A DNA stretch of 64,000 bases from Aestuariicoccus sp032586235 (GTDB lineage Bacteria > Pseudomonadota > Alphaproteobacteria > Rhodobacterales > Rhodobacteraceae), in NCBI RefSeq assembly GCF_032586235.1, contig NZ_JAWHTD010000001.1, positions 290,480 to 354,479 on the forward strand, read 5' to 3'. Under the pieces are notes generated by a model that was not told where the DNA came from, ran no database searches, and saw nothing but the letters and a program-made list of their open reading frames with translations. Shown here piece by piece: positions 14,133-23,051 of this stretch (position 1 is its first letter; every line of letters starts with the position of its first letter). Made by a program: the position numbers and the translations under genes.

Positions 14133-16982
14133 ATGACCTACGAGCCGATTGACTATCTTCCCTACGACTTCGCCAACCGCCGCCATATCGGCCCCTCGCC
14201 GGCCGAAATGCGCGAAATGTTCGCCACGCTCGGCGTGACCTCGCTGGGTCAGCTGATCGACGAAACGGTGCCCGCGAGCATCCGGCAGGAGACGCCGCTA
14301 GATTTCGGCAAGGCGATGTCGGAACGCGAGTTGCTGCACCACATGCGGGTGACGGCGTCCAAGAACAAGGTTCTGACCTCGCTCATCGGCATGGGCTATC
14401 ACGGCACCGTCACCCCGCCCGCGATCCAGCGCAACATTCTGGAAAACCCGGCCTGGTACACGGCCTACACCCCCTACCAGCCCGAGATCAGCCAGGGCCG
14501 GCTCGAGGCGCTGCTGAACTACCAGACCATGATCTGCGATCTGACCGGGCTTGAGATCGCCAATGCCTCGCTTCTGGACGAGGCCACCGCCTGTGCCGAG
14601 GCGATGACCATGGCGCAGCGCAGCGCTAAGTCGAAGGCCAAAGCGTTCTTTGTCGACGAGAACTGCCACCCGCAGAACATCGCCGTGATGAAGACCCGGG
14701 CCGCGCCGCTGGGGATCGAGGTGATCGTCGGCGACCCCGACGATCTGGACGCCGAGGCGGTCTTTGGCGCGATCTTCCAGTATCCGGGCACCTATGGCCA
14801 TGTGCGCGACTTCACCGATCACATGGAGCGGCTGCACGCCGCCCGGGCCATCGGCATCGTCAGCGCCGATCCCATGGCGCTGTGCCTGCTGAAAGAGCCG
14901 GGCGCGATGGGGGCCGATATCGCCGTCGGCTCGACCCAGCGCTTCGGCGTGCCGATGGGCGCGGGCGGACCCCATGCCGCCTACATGGCCTGCCATGACG
15001 GGCTGAAGCGGGCGATGCCCGGCCGGATCGTCGGGATTTCCATCGACAGTCACGGCAACCGCGCCTATCGGCTGTCGCTGCAGACCCGCGAACAGCATAT
15101 CCGGCGCGAAAAGGCCACCTCGAACGTCTGCACCGCGCAGGCGCTATTGGCGGTGATGGCTGGGTTCTATGCGGTCTTTCATGGCCCCAAGGGCCTGCGC
15201 GCCATCGCCCAGCGCATCCACCGCAAGACCGTGCGTCTGGCCAAGGGGCTGGAGGCCGCGGGCTTCAAGGTGGAACCGGACGTCTATTTCGACACGATCA
15301 CCGTGGATGTGGGCCTCTTGCAGCGCGGCGTGCTGCAGGCAGGCATCCGCGAGGGCGTGAACCTGCGCCGGGTCGGCAAGACCAAGGTGGGCATCACCAT
15401 GGACGAGGCGGTGCGCCCCGAAATCATCGAATCCGTCTGGCGGGCCTTCGGGCTGGTCAAGTCGGACGACGACCTGACGCCCGAATACCGCCTGCCCGAG
15501 CATTTGCTGCGCACCAGCGATTACCTCCAGCATGACGTGTTCCACATGAACCGGGCCGAGACCGAGATGATGCGCTACATGCGCCGTCTTGCGGACCGCG
15601 ACCTGGCGCTGGACCGGGCGATGATCCCGCTGGGGTCCTGCACGATGAAGCTCAATTCCGCGGCCGAGATGATGCCTGTCAGCTGGCGCGAATTCAGCCA
15701 GATCCACCCCTATGCGCCGGCCGACCAGATGCGCGGCTATGCCGAGCTGGTGGGCGGTTTGTCGGCCAAGCTGTGCCAGATCACCGGCTATGACGAGATC
15801 TCGATGCAGCCCAATTCGGGCGCGCAGGGCGAATATGCCGGTCTGCTGACCATCGCGGACTGGCAGAAGGCGCGCGGGGAAGGGCACCGCAACGTCTGCC
15901 TGATCCCGGTCAATGCGCACGGCACAAACCCGGCTTCGGCCCATATGGTGGGCTGGCAGGTCGTCGCGGTGAAATGCGACGAAAACGGCTCGATCGATCT
16001 CGAGGATTTCCGCGCCAAGGCGGAAAAGCATTCAGACACGCTCGCAGCCTGCATGATCACCTATCCCTCGACCCACGGGGTGTTCGAGGAGACGGTGAAA
16101 GAGGTCTGCCGGATCACCCACGACCACGGCGGGCAGGTCTATATCGACGGCGCCAACATGAACGCCATGGTCGGTCTTTCGCGGCCAGGCGATCTGGGCG
16201 GCGACGTCAGTCACCTGAACCTGCACAAGACCTTTTGCATCCCGCATGGCGGCGGCGGGCCGGGCATGGGCCCGATCGGCGTCAAGGCGCATCTAATCCC
16301 GCATCTGCCCGGCCATCCGCTGAAATCCGGCGGGCCGGGGCCGGTCAGCGCCGCGCCCTGGGGGTCGCCGTCGCTGTTGCCGATCAGCTGGGCCTATTGC
16401 CTGATGATGGGCGGTGAGGGGCTGACGCAGGCGACGCGGGTGGCGATCCTGAACGCCAATTATATTGCCAAGCGGCTCGAAGGGGCGTTCGACGTGCTCT
16501 ACCGTGGCGGGCGGGGCCGCGTGGCGCACGAATGCATTCTCGATGTGCGGCCTTTCGTGGAAAGCGCCGGGGTGACGGTGGACGACATCGCCAAGCGGCT
16601 GATGGACGCGGGCTTTCACGCGCCGACCATGAGCTGGCCCGTGGCGGGCACGCTGATGGTGGAGCCCACCGAGAGCGAGACCAAGGCCGAGCTGGACCGT
16701 TTCTGCGATGCGATGCTGGCGATCCGCGAAGAGATCCGCGCCATCGAAGAGGGCCGCATGGACCGCGAGGTCAACCCGCTGAAGATGGCGCCGCACACGA
16801 TGGAGGATCTGGTGCGCGACTGGGACCGGCCCTACAGCCGCGAGCAGGGCTGCTTTCCGCCGGGCGCGTTCCGGGTCGACAAGTACTGGCCGCCGGTGAA
16901 CCGCGTGGACAACGCCTACGGCGACCGGCATCTGGTGTGCACCTGCCCGCCGATGAGCGATTACGCCGAGGCGGCGGAGTAG
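14133..16982 (+). CDS. gcvP: Glycine dehydrogenase (decarboxylating), P protein
   Basis: A 949-residue PLP enzyme that decarboxylates glycine and passes the aminomethyl group to GcvH. It is the fused single-chain form (both halves in one protein), as in other proteobacteria. The PLP lysine is K699 in NLHKTFCIPHGGGG, followed by the glycine-rich G-P-G-M-G-P-I-G. It starts with the R-R-H-I-G-P-S segment. A 90-bp gap after gcvH contains no obvious terminator, so it should be cotranscribed. Confidence 0.97.
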   Translation: MTYEPIDYLPYDFANRRHIGPSPAEMREMFATLGVTSLGQLIDETVPASIRQETPLDFGKAMSERELLHHMRVTASKNKVLTSLIGMGYHGTVTPPAIQRNILENPAWYTAYTPYQPEISQGRLEALLNYQTMICDLTGLEIANASLLDEATACAEAMTMAQRSAKSKAKAFFVDENCHPQNIAVMKTRAAPLGIEVIVGDPDDLDAEAVFGAIFQYPGTYGHVRDFTDHMERLHAARAIGIVSADPMALCLLKEPGAMGADIAVGSTQRFGVPMGAGGPHAAYMACHDGLKRAMPGRIVGISIDSHGNRAYRLSLQTREQHIRREKATSNVCTAQALLAVMAGFYAVFHGPKGLRAIAQRIHRKTVRLAKGLEAAGFKVEPDVYFDTITVDVGLLQRGVLQAGIREGVNLRRVGKTKVGITMDEAVRPEIIESVWRAFGLVKSDDDLTPEYRLPEHLLRTSDYLQHDVFHMNRAETEMMRYMRRLADRDLALDRAMIPLGSCTMKLNSAAEMMPVSWREFSQIHPYAPADQMRGYAELVGGLSAKLCQITGYDEISMQPNSGAQGEYAGLLTIADWQKARGEGHRNVCLIPVNAHGTNPASAHMVGWQVVAVKCDENGSIDLEDFRAKAEKHSDTLAACMITYPSTHGVFEETVKEVCRITHDHGGQVYIDGANMNAMVGLSRPGDLGGDVSHLNLHKTFCIPHGGGGPGMGPIGVKAHLIPHLPGHPLKSGGPGPVSAAPWGSPSLLPISWAYCLMMGGEGLTQATRVAILNANYIAKRLEGAFDVLYRGGRGRVAHECILDVRPFVESAGVTVDDIAKRLMDAGFHAPTMSWPVAGTLMVEPTESETKAELDRFCDAMLAIREEIRAIEEGRMDREVNPLKMAPHTMEDLVRDWDRPYSREQGCFPPGAFRVDKYWPPVNRVDNAYGDRHLVCTCPPMSDYAEAAE

Positions 16983-16989
16983 CTCATCC

Positions 16990-17039
16990 GCCCTTGCGGG
17001 CGTCTTCGCCGCGATGTCGCGAGGACGGCCCGCAAGGGC
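16990..17039. terminator. 12-bp inverted repeat between convergent genes
   Basis: GCCCTTGCGGGC (16990-17001) and GCCCGCAAGGGC (17028-17039) are perfect complements with a 26-nt spacer. It sits between the gcvP stop and the stop of the convergent inositol-monophosphatase-family gene. It lacks a T-run, so it is a probable bidirectional, non-canonical terminator. Confidence 0.55.
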
Positions 17040-17051
17040 AGGACGAGCGCA

Positions 17052-17921
17052 CTATTCGTCGTCCAGCAAAAACCCGAACACATCGCGGACGCGGGCCCAG
17101 GTCTCGGCGTTCGCGGCGCAGAGCAGGTAGCCCTTGCGCCGGTCGGCGCGGTATTCCGACCCGTCCAGCATCGACACATGTCCGCCCGCCCGCGCCACGA
17201 TCAGGGCGCCCGCGGCGTGGTCCCAGGGGGTCAGGAACGTCGACAGGATGAAATCCGCGTGCCCCTGCGCCACCATCCGGAATTCGTGGCAGGCGCAGCG
17301 CAGGTTCATCACCCGTGCAAATCGCGTGAAGGTGTCGGCCAGGGCCGGCCGTCGCTTCTTCGGTGCGTTGTAGAGCGGCACGTAGCCAGACAGCGTCTCC
17401 GCCGAACCGCCCGTCGATGTCGTCAGCGTTTTCGCCGGGAGGCGCGGGCGCAGCATCTGCGCGGGCCCCTCGCGGTCGGCCACGATCGCGTCGTCCATCA
17501 CCGGATCGTAAAGCAGGCCGAAGACCGGCTGGCCATAGCGTGTCATCGACAGGATCACCCCGAAGGTGGTCAGACCGTGGGCATAGTTCCAGGTGCCGTC
17601 CACCGGGTCGATGGTAAAGGCCATCTCGGCATGGGCGATCTGGTCAACCACCTCGGGGTTGGCCGCCACGTCCTCTTCGCCGACGATAAGCGCGTTGGGG
17701 AACATCTGCACCAGTCCGCGCGCGATCATCCGCTCGGCGGCACGGTCCGCTTCTGTCACCAGGTCCTGAGGGCCCGACTTGGTGTCGATCTCGGCGCGTG
17801 ACAGTGCGCGGAAGCGCGGCAGGATCTCGGCCCGTGCGGCCCGGCGGATCAGGTTCAGGATCGAGCTGCGCTGCGCCGGGGTCAGCGGCGCGGGAATGGG
17901 CATCGGCAGGGTGTCGGTCAT
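17052..17921 (-). CDS. Inositol monophosphatase family protein
   Basis: A 289-residue Mg-dependent, Li-sensitive-type phosphatase fold. The metal site includes G-E-E at 81-83 and DPVDGTWN at 105-112. The C-terminal motif is W-D-H-A-A-G. Family members act on inositol phosphate, PAP, fructose-bisphosphate or histidinol phosphate; roseobacter relatives are sometimes assigned to HisN, but the substrate is not decided here. The ATG at 17921 was chosen because the family-like sequence begins just after it. The ABC permease gene lies upstream on the same strand, with a 58-bp gap. Confidence 0.9.
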   Translation of the reverse strand: MTDTLPMPIPAPLTPAQRSSILNLIRRAARAEILPRFRALSRAEIDTKSGPQDLVTEADRAAERMIARGLVQMFPNALIVGEEDVAANPEVVDQIAHAEMAFTIDPVDGTWNYAHGLTTFGVILSMTRYGQPVFGLLYDPVMDDAIVADREGPAQMLRPRLPAKTLTTSTGGSAETLSGYVPLYNAPKKRRPALADTFTRFARVMNLRCACHEFRMVAQGHADFILSTFLTPWDHAAGALIVARAGGHVSMLDGSEYRADRRKGYLLCAANAETWARVRDVFGFLLDDE

Positions 17922-17979
17922 CGCGAAGGCTCCGTTCTGTCCTGGGCAGGAGGTGCCAGCCCGGGACCACAAAAGCAAG

Positions 17980-20487
17980 TCATTCCCGCGCGCGCAGCAC
18001 CTGCGCCGGGCGCACCGCCAGCGGCCGCCAGGCAAAGGCCAGCCCTGCCAGCAGCGTGGCGATCACCCCGCCGCCGACGATGCCCAGGGCCGAGGACCAT
18101 TGCACCGCAAACCCCGATTCCATGATGAAGGTGCTGACGGCCCAGCCGCCCAGGATGCCCGCAAAGAGCGCCACCAGACCCGCCGCCGCCCCCAGCAGCG
18201 CCGAGCGCAGGGCAAAGCTGCGCAGGATGCGCGCGCGGCTGGCGCCCAGCGTCTTGAGCACCGCCGCCTCGAAGGTGCGCGCGCCTTCGCCCGCCGCCGC
18301 CGCGCCGATCAGCACCAGGAACCCGGTCAGAAGCGTGGCCGCCGCCCCCCAGCGTACGGCAGCGGAAATCCCGGCCAAAAGCTCGCTCACCCGGTCGATG
18401 GCGTCGCGCACGCGGATCGCGGTGATGTTGGGGAATTCGCGCGCCAGATCGCGCAGGATCTGCGCCTCGGCCTCTTCCTCGGCATAGACGGACGAGATGA
18501 AGGTATGCGGCGCGCCCTGCAGCGCGGTGGGGTTCATGGTCAGCACAAAGCCGATCCCCGCGGTCGAGAAATCGACCTCGCGGAAGCTGGTGATGGTGGC
18601 GGTAATGTCGCGCCCCAGCACGTTGACGGTGATGGTGTCGCCTAGCGACAGGCCGATCTCTTCGGCCTCTTCGGCGGCAAAGCTGACCTGCGGCGGCCCG
18701 TCGTAATCGGGTGGCCAAAATTCACCGGCCACGATCCGGGTGCGGCTGTCGGGCTCGGCGGCATAGGTGATGCCCCGGTCGCCGCGCACGACCCAGTGGT
18801 CGGGCGCCACCTCGAGCGCATCTTGCCCGTTGATCCGGGTGATCACCGCGCGCAACATCGGCGCGCTGTCGATGCGGCTGACGGCGGGGTCGTTCTCCAG
18901 CCGGTCCAGATAACCGGGCATTTGGTCCTTCTGGATGTCGACGAAGAAATAGCTCGGCGCCACGTCCGGCAGATCGCGGGCGATGGCGCTGCGCAGGTTG
19001 CCGTCGATCTGCCCCACGGCGGCCAGCACCGACAGCCCCAGCCCGAGGCTGAGCACCACCGCCGCAGCCCCCTCGCGCGGGCCGCCGATGGACCCCAGCG
19101 CCCAGCGCAGGATCGGGCGGCCCCTTGCGAAGGGCGTCGTCAGCCGGGCCAGGTGGCGGATGCCCCAGGCGGCCACGACAAGGATCAGCAATGCGCCTAA
19201 GATGCTGCCCGCCGTCCAGAGCGTCAGCCAGGCATTGCCGGAGAAAAGCACCGCCGTGCCCACCAGCAGCGCCAGCAAACCCGCTGTGGCGAAAACGTAT
19301 TTCCAGGCCGGCAGGATCTTGGCGCTGCCGAGCGCATCGCGAAAGAGCGTGGCCGCGCGCACCTCTTCGGTGCGGGCCAGCGGCCAGAGCGTGAAGAGAA
19401 GCGCTGTCAGCAACCCGTAAACCGCCGCCTCCGCCAGCGGGGCGGGGTGAAGGGCAAAGATCGTCGGCACCGGCAAGGCGCTGGCGATCAGCGGGGCGAA
19501 GAGCAGCGGCACGGCGGCCCCGAGGATGAGGCCAAGCGTGATGCCCACCAGGCTCAGAACGCCGATCTGGATGAAATAGGTCAGAAAGATCGTCGCCCGG
19601 GTGGCCCCCAGCGTGCGCAGCGTGGCGATCACGCTGGTCTTGCGCGCCAGATAGGCGCGCACCGCCGCCGACACGCCGATGCCGCCCACGGCCAGCCCCG
19701 ACAACCCCACCAGCACCAGGAACGACCCCAGCCGCTCGACAAAGCGCGCGACGCCCGGCGCGCCGTTGCGCGCATCGCGCCAGCGCATGCCGGTGTCGCG
19801 GAACTGCGCTTCGGCCTCTTGCTTGACGGCGTCGAGGTTCGCGTCCGGCGGCAGCAGCATCCGGTACTCGGTCTCATAGCGCGAACCGGTGGCCAGCAGG
19901 CCGGAACCTGCAAGGTCGGCGGTGCGCACGATGGTGCGCGGGCCCAGACCGAAGCCGCCGCCGGCGTCGTCCGGTTCGACCTCGATCACCGCCGAAAGGG
20001 TGAAGTCCTGGGTGCCCAGCTTGAACCGGTCGCCCGGTTCCAGCCCCAGCCGCTGGGCCAGGACTGGCGCCATGACGGCGCCCCGATTGTCCAGCGCGCG
20101 GGTAAGCGGCATGGGCGGATCCAGCACCATCTCGCCCAGCAGCGGATAGGCGTCGTCCACCGATTTCACCTCGGTCAACCCGCGCTCTTCGGCCTCGTTG
20201 GCGACCATCGAGCGGAAATCCGTCACCTCGGACAGCGCGGTCGAGATGCTTTCGAGATAGGAGCGTTCCTCGTCGGTCGCGAAGCGGTAGGTGAATTCCG
20301 CCTGCGCGTCGCCGCCCAGCAGAACTGCGCCCTGATCCGACAGCCCCGCCTGGATCGCCGAGCGGACCGATCCGACGCCCGCGATCGCCGCCACGCCGAG
20401 CGCGAGGCAGGCAAGGAAGATGCGGAACCCGTGCAATCCGCCGCGCAGCTCGCGGCGGGCGAATTTCGCCGCCGTCGCGAGGCTCAT
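17980..20487 (-). CDS. ABC transporter permease, YbbP type (FtsX-like domains)
   Basis: An 835-residue membrane protein with an N-terminal transmembrane helix, a large extracytoplasmic domain, and two blocks of FtsX/MacB-type helices (about residues 255-400 and 700-830) plus helices between them. Conserved K-T-L-G-A-S-R and R-T-L-G-A-T-R coupling motifs occur in both halves. It pairs with the ATPase gene, which it overlaps by 4 bp (ATGA). Together with tesA this matches the widespread tesA-ybbA-ybbP arrangement. The exported substrate is unknown; lipid-related transport is suspected from the neighbour. Confidence 0.9.
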   Translation of the reverse strand: MSLATAAKFARRELRGGLHGFRIFLACLALGVAAIAGVGSVRSAIQAGLSDQGAVLLGGDAQAEFTYRFATDEERSYLESISTALSEVTDFRSMVANEAEERGLTEVKSVDDAYPLLGEMVLDPPMPLTRALDNRGAVMAPVLAQRLGLEPGDRFKLGTQDFTLSAVIEVEPDDAGGGFGLGPRTIVRTADLAGSGLLATGSRYETEYRMLLPPDANLDAVKQEAEAQFRDTGMRWRDARNGAPGVARFVERLGSFLVLVGLSGLAVGGIGVSAAVRAYLARKTSVIATLRTLGATRATIFLTYFIQIGVLSLVGITLGLILGAAVPLLFAPLIASALPVPTIFALHPAPLAEAAVYGLLTALLFTLWPLARTEEVRAATLFRDALGSAKILPAWKYVFATAGLLALLVGTAVLFSGNAWLTLWTAGSILGALLILVVAAWGIRHLARLTTPFARGRPILRWALGSIGGPREGAAAVVLSLGLGLSVLAAVGQIDGNLRSAIARDLPDVAPSYFFVDIQKDQMPGYLDRLENDPAVSRIDSAPMLRAVITRINGQDALEVAPDHWVVRGDRGITYAAEPDSRTRIVAGEFWPPDYDGPPQVSFAAEEAEEIGLSLGDTITVNVLGRDITATITSFREVDFSTAGIGFVLTMNPTALQGAPHTFISSVYAEEEAEAQILRDLAREFPNITAIRVRDAIDRVSELLAGISAAVRWGAAATLLTGFLVLIGAAAAGEGARTFEAAVLKTLGASRARILRSFALRSALLGAAAGLVALFAGILGGWAVSTFIMESGFAVQWSSALGIVGGGVIATLLAGLAFAWRPLAVRPAQVLRARE

Positions 20488-21176
20488 TCCGCCGCCCTCA
20501 ACTGCTGGTCGGCGATGGCGCCGTCGGTCAGCCGGATCACCCGGTCGCATCGGCTGGCCAGCGTGTTGGAATGGGTCACCAGCACCAGCGTCGCCCCGTG
20601 CCGGTCGCGCAGCCCGAACAGAAGGTCGATGATCGCCTGCCCGTTGGCCCCGTCGAGATTGCCCGTGGGCTCATCGGCCAGCAGGATCTCGGGCCGGGAG
20701 GCCGAGGCGCGGGCCAGCGCCACGCGCTGCTGCTCGCCGCCCGACATCTGCGCGGGATAGTGATCGGCGCGGCTGGAAAGGCCCACCGCCTCGAGCTCGG
20801 CGGCGGCGCGGTCGAACGCGTCTTTGTGACCGGCCAGCTCCAGCGGGGTCGCCACGTTTTCCAACGCGGTCATGGTGGGGATCAGGTGGAACGACTGGAA
20901 CACGACGCCCATGTGTTCGCGCCGGAAAAGCGCCAGCGCGTCCTCGTCCATCGCGGTCAGATCGCTGCCCAGCGCGTGAACGTCGCCGCAGGTGGCGCGC
21001 TCCAGCCCGCCCATCACCATCAGAAGCGAGGATTTGCCCGATCCCGATGGCCCGATCAGCCCCAGAGTTTCCCCCTTGTTCACGTCGAGCGAGATTCCAT
21101 GCAGGATCTCGACCATCCCGGCATTGCCCTTTAGCGCCAGGGTCACATCTTTAAGGGTGAGAACGGGATCAGGCAT
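20484..21176 (-). CDS. ABC transporter ATP-binding protein, YbbA/LolD type
   Basis: A 230-residue ATPase with Walker A GPSGSGKS at 42-49, a Q-loop (F-Q-S-F-H-L-I-P), signature M-S-G-G-E-Q-Q-R-V-A-L, Walker B I-L-L-A-D-E-P-T-G-N-L-D and a switch His in V-T-H-S. The Q-L-I-P / G-N-L-D pattern is typical of the MacB/LolD/FtsE group that powers mechanotransmission-type permeases. It overlaps the permease start by 4 bp. Its start lies only 17 bp from the tesA start on the other strand. Confidence 0.94.
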   Translation of the reverse strand: MPDPVLTLKDVTLALKGNAGMVEILHGISLDVNKGETLGLIGPSGSGKSSLLMVMGGLERATCGDVHALGSDLTAMDEDALALFRREHMGVVFQSFHLIPTMTALENVATPLELAGHKDAFDRAAAELEAVGLSSRADHYPAQMSGGEQQRVALARASASRPEILLADEPTGNLDGANGQAIIDLLFGLRDRHGATLVLVTHSNTLASRCDRVIRLTDGAIADQQLRAAE

Positions 21177-21193
21177 AAAGAAAGGTCCGGGTT

Positions 21194-21859
21194 ATGTTTC
21201 GGTGTTTTACATATGGGGCGCGGGCCCGGGTCAGCAAGGCGGCGTTGGCGCTGTTTCTGGTCTGGGGCACGGTGGCACAGGCCGAGGGCGTGCAGATCCT
21301 GGCGCTGGGCGACAGCCTGACGCAGGGCTACGGGCTGCCGCAGCCCGACGGTTTCGTGCCGCAGCTCGAACGCTGGCTGGACGGGCAGGGGATCGAGGCC
21401 GAGGTGATCAACGGCGGCGTCTCGGGCGACACCACCGCCGGCGGCCTGTCGCGCGTGGAATGGAGCCTGACGCCCGAGGTGGATGCGGTGATCGTGGCGC
21501 TTGGCGGCAACGACCTGCTGCGCGGCATCGCGCCCGAGGTGTCGCGCGCCAATCTCGACGGGATCCTGTCGGTGGCGCAGCGCAACGATCTGCCCGTGCT
21601 GCTGGTCGGTGTGCCCGCGCCGGGCAATTACGGCCGCGATTACAAGGCCGCCTTCGATGCGATCTATCCCGAGCTGTCGGAGGTCTACGGCACGCTCTAT
21701 GTCCGCAGCTTCTTTCAGGGGCTGGGCGACGATCCGGTCGCGGCGCGGGGCTTTTTCCAGGACGACGGCATCCATCCCAATGCCGACGGCGTGGCGCGGA
21801 TCGTGGCGGCGTTGGGCCCGGCGGTGGCTGAGCTGGTCGATCGGGCCGACGGATCCTGA
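21194..21859 (+). CDS. tesA: Arylesterase / lysophospholipase-like SGNH hydrolase
   Basis: A 221-residue periplasmic esterase. A signal peptide (ALALFLVWGTVAQA) ends near residue 30. The catalytic Ser is S41 in L-A-L-G-D-S-L-T; block III G-G-N-D-L-L and the C-terminal D-D-G-I-H-P-N supply the Asn, Asp and His. TesA acts as thioesterase, arylesterase and lysophospholipase in other bacteria. It is divergent from the ABC genes. A start at 21194 leaves almost no room for separate promoters, so they must lie inside the opposing gene starts. Confidence 0.93.
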   Translation: MFRCFTYGARARVSKAALALFLVWGTVAQAEGVQILALGDSLTQGYGLPQPDGFVPQLERWLDGQGIEAEVINGGVSGDTTAGGLSRVEWSLTPEVDAVIVALGGNDLLRGIAPEVSRANLDGILSVAQRNDLPVLLVGVPAPGNYGRDYKAAFDAIYPELSEVYGTLYVRSFFQGLGDDPVAARGFFQDDGIHPNADGVARIVAALGPAVAELVDRADGS

Positions 21860-21865
21860 GCAACG

Positions 21866-21892
21866 AAAAAGGGCAGGCGCGGCGGCCTGCCC
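21866..21892 (-). terminator. Intrinsic terminator of the cold-shock gene
   Basis: The stem GGGCAGGC (21871-21878) pairs with GCCTGCCC (21885-21892) around a GCGGCG loop. On the minus strand the stem is followed by a run of five T (AAAAA at 21866-21870 on this strand). It lies 27 bp past the cold-shock stop and just after the tesA stop, so it may also stop tesA transcripts. Confidence 0.75.
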
Positions 21893-21918
21893 TTGTCCGA
21901 AAGCATCGCGTGTGGCGC

Positions 21919-22125
21919 TTAGGCCAGCGAGATGTTCACAGCGGCTTCGCGGCCATCGCGGCCGGGCTCGATGTCGAACGTCACTTTCTGGTTGTCGGCG
22001 AGGCCGGTCAGCCCCGAACGCTCGACAGCCGAGATGTGCACGAACACGTCTTTGCTGCCGCCCTCGGGCGCGATAAAGCCGTAGCCTTTGGTGGTGTTGA
22101 ACCATTTGACGGTGCCATTTGCCAT
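21919..22125 (-). CDS. Cold-shock-domain protein (CspA family)
   Basis: A 68-residue single OB-fold protein. RNP1 reads K-G-Y-G-F-I and RNP2 reads V-F-V-H-I-S, the nucleic-acid-binding surfaces. The ATG at 22125 has AAAGGAGA upstream. The 280-bp non-coding stretch upstream, up to the divergent gene at 22409, leaves room for a long leader of the kind that often gives temperature control to csp genes. An RNA chaperone in the cytoplasm is expected; whether it is cold- or growth-phase-induced cannot be read here. Confidence 0.95.
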   Translation of the reverse strand: MANGTVKWFNTTKGYGFIAPEGGSKDVFVHISAVERSGLTGLADNQKVTFDIEPGRDGREAAVNISLA

Positions 22126-22408
22126 CGTCACTTCTCCTTTAGTGCTGCCCGCGGAATTGCGGCAGGTCGGCGCGGTCAGTGCAAGATCGAGGACTGAGCC
22201 GTGAAGGAGCAGTGGGTCGATAGTGGTAAACGTCGCGGACTTCGTATGACGGTTCGACTGAGTCGTTGCAAGATTTTTCACGGAATACCCTTAAAGATCG
22301 GCGGCGCGGCGCCGGTCGAATCGTATTTGGCGCAGATTTCGCGGCCGCGCGACTTGCCATGTGGGCCGGCCGCTCCATCTAGCGCCCGGAACAGTTCGGA
22401 GGGACCCC

Positions 22409-22672
22409 ATGTCGAGCCTTGATGACCGCAGCCTTGCTGCCGAGGAAACCCGCGCGCTCGATGCGCGCTATGCCGCCGCCCGCGCCGAGATCGAGCGCAG
22501 CCGTGCCGTTGAACAGGGGCAGGCGGGCGCGCTTGTCTTCGCGGCGCTGGCCTATGGCGACGCGCTGGACAGCAATACGGCCTTTGCCAAAGCGTCGCAC
22601 GCAGCCAAGCTGTTCTGCATCGCGGCGGTTTTTGTGATCCCCAATCTGTTGGTGATCCGGGTTCTGCTGTAA
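22409..22672 (+). CDS. Small membrane-anchored protein of unknown function
   Basis: An 87-residue protein from the ATG at 22409, preceded by CGGAGGGACC. The first about 60 residues are charged and alanine-rich (helical, E-T-R-A-L-D-A-R-Y-A-A-A-R-A-E-I). The last about 20 residues form one transmembrane segment (LFCIAAVFVIPNLLVIRVLL), giving a tail-anchored topology. I do not recognise a family. It is followed by a good terminator. Confidence 0.65.
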   Translation: MSSLDDRSLAAEETRALDARYAAARAEIERSRAVEQGQAGALVFAALAYGDALDSNTAFAKASHAAKLFCIAAVFVIPNLLVIRVLL

Positions 22673-22700
22673 GCCGGCAACTCAGATGTCAAAGACAAGA

Positions 22701-22726
22701 AAGCCGCGCGGCATCGCGCGGCTTTT
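22701..22726. terminator. Intrinsic terminator (bidirectional)
   Basis: A 10-bp stem, AAGCCGCGCG (22701-22710) and CGCGCGGCTT (22715-22724), with a GCAT tetraloop. It is flanked by an A-rich run on the left and TT on the right. It lies between two convergent small genes and can serve both. Confidence 0.75.
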
Positions 22727-22756
22727 GTCATGGACGGGCCGGACGGGCGGCGGTTG

Positions 22757-22948
22757 TCAGGCCTTCGCTTCGGACAGCATGGCGTGGGGATGCAGAGACC
22801 GGGCCATGATGGCGCAACCGGCAAATCCCAGCCCGACGGTCAGGTAAAGACCGACCGCCGACAAGAGGGTCATTCCGAAGGCGGCCCAACCGACGACGCC
22901 CGCGAACAACCCGATGACGCTGCCGAGAAGAATGGCGATGACGGCCAT
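22757..22948 (-). CDS. Small two-helix membrane protein
   Basis: A 63-residue protein from the ATG at 22948 with AAGGAGACA upstream. It consists of two hydrophobic segments (IAILLGSVIGLFAGVVGWAA and a second from about residue 24 to 48) joined by a short turn, ending S-L-H-P-H-A-M-L-S-E-A. I do not recognise a family. It is probably an inner-membrane protein. Confidence 0.6.
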   Translation of the reverse strand: MAVIAILLGSVIGLFAGVVGWAAFGMTLLSAVGLYLTVGLGFAGCAIMARSLHPHAMLSEAKA

Positions 22949-23051
22949 GGCGTGTCTCCTTGCTGGGGGCCAGAATGGCCTCCAATCGTTACGAGGCAAC
23001 TAACGTCAGCGAATTGCGGCAGCAATATGGCGATGATTTGGCGTGAACGCG

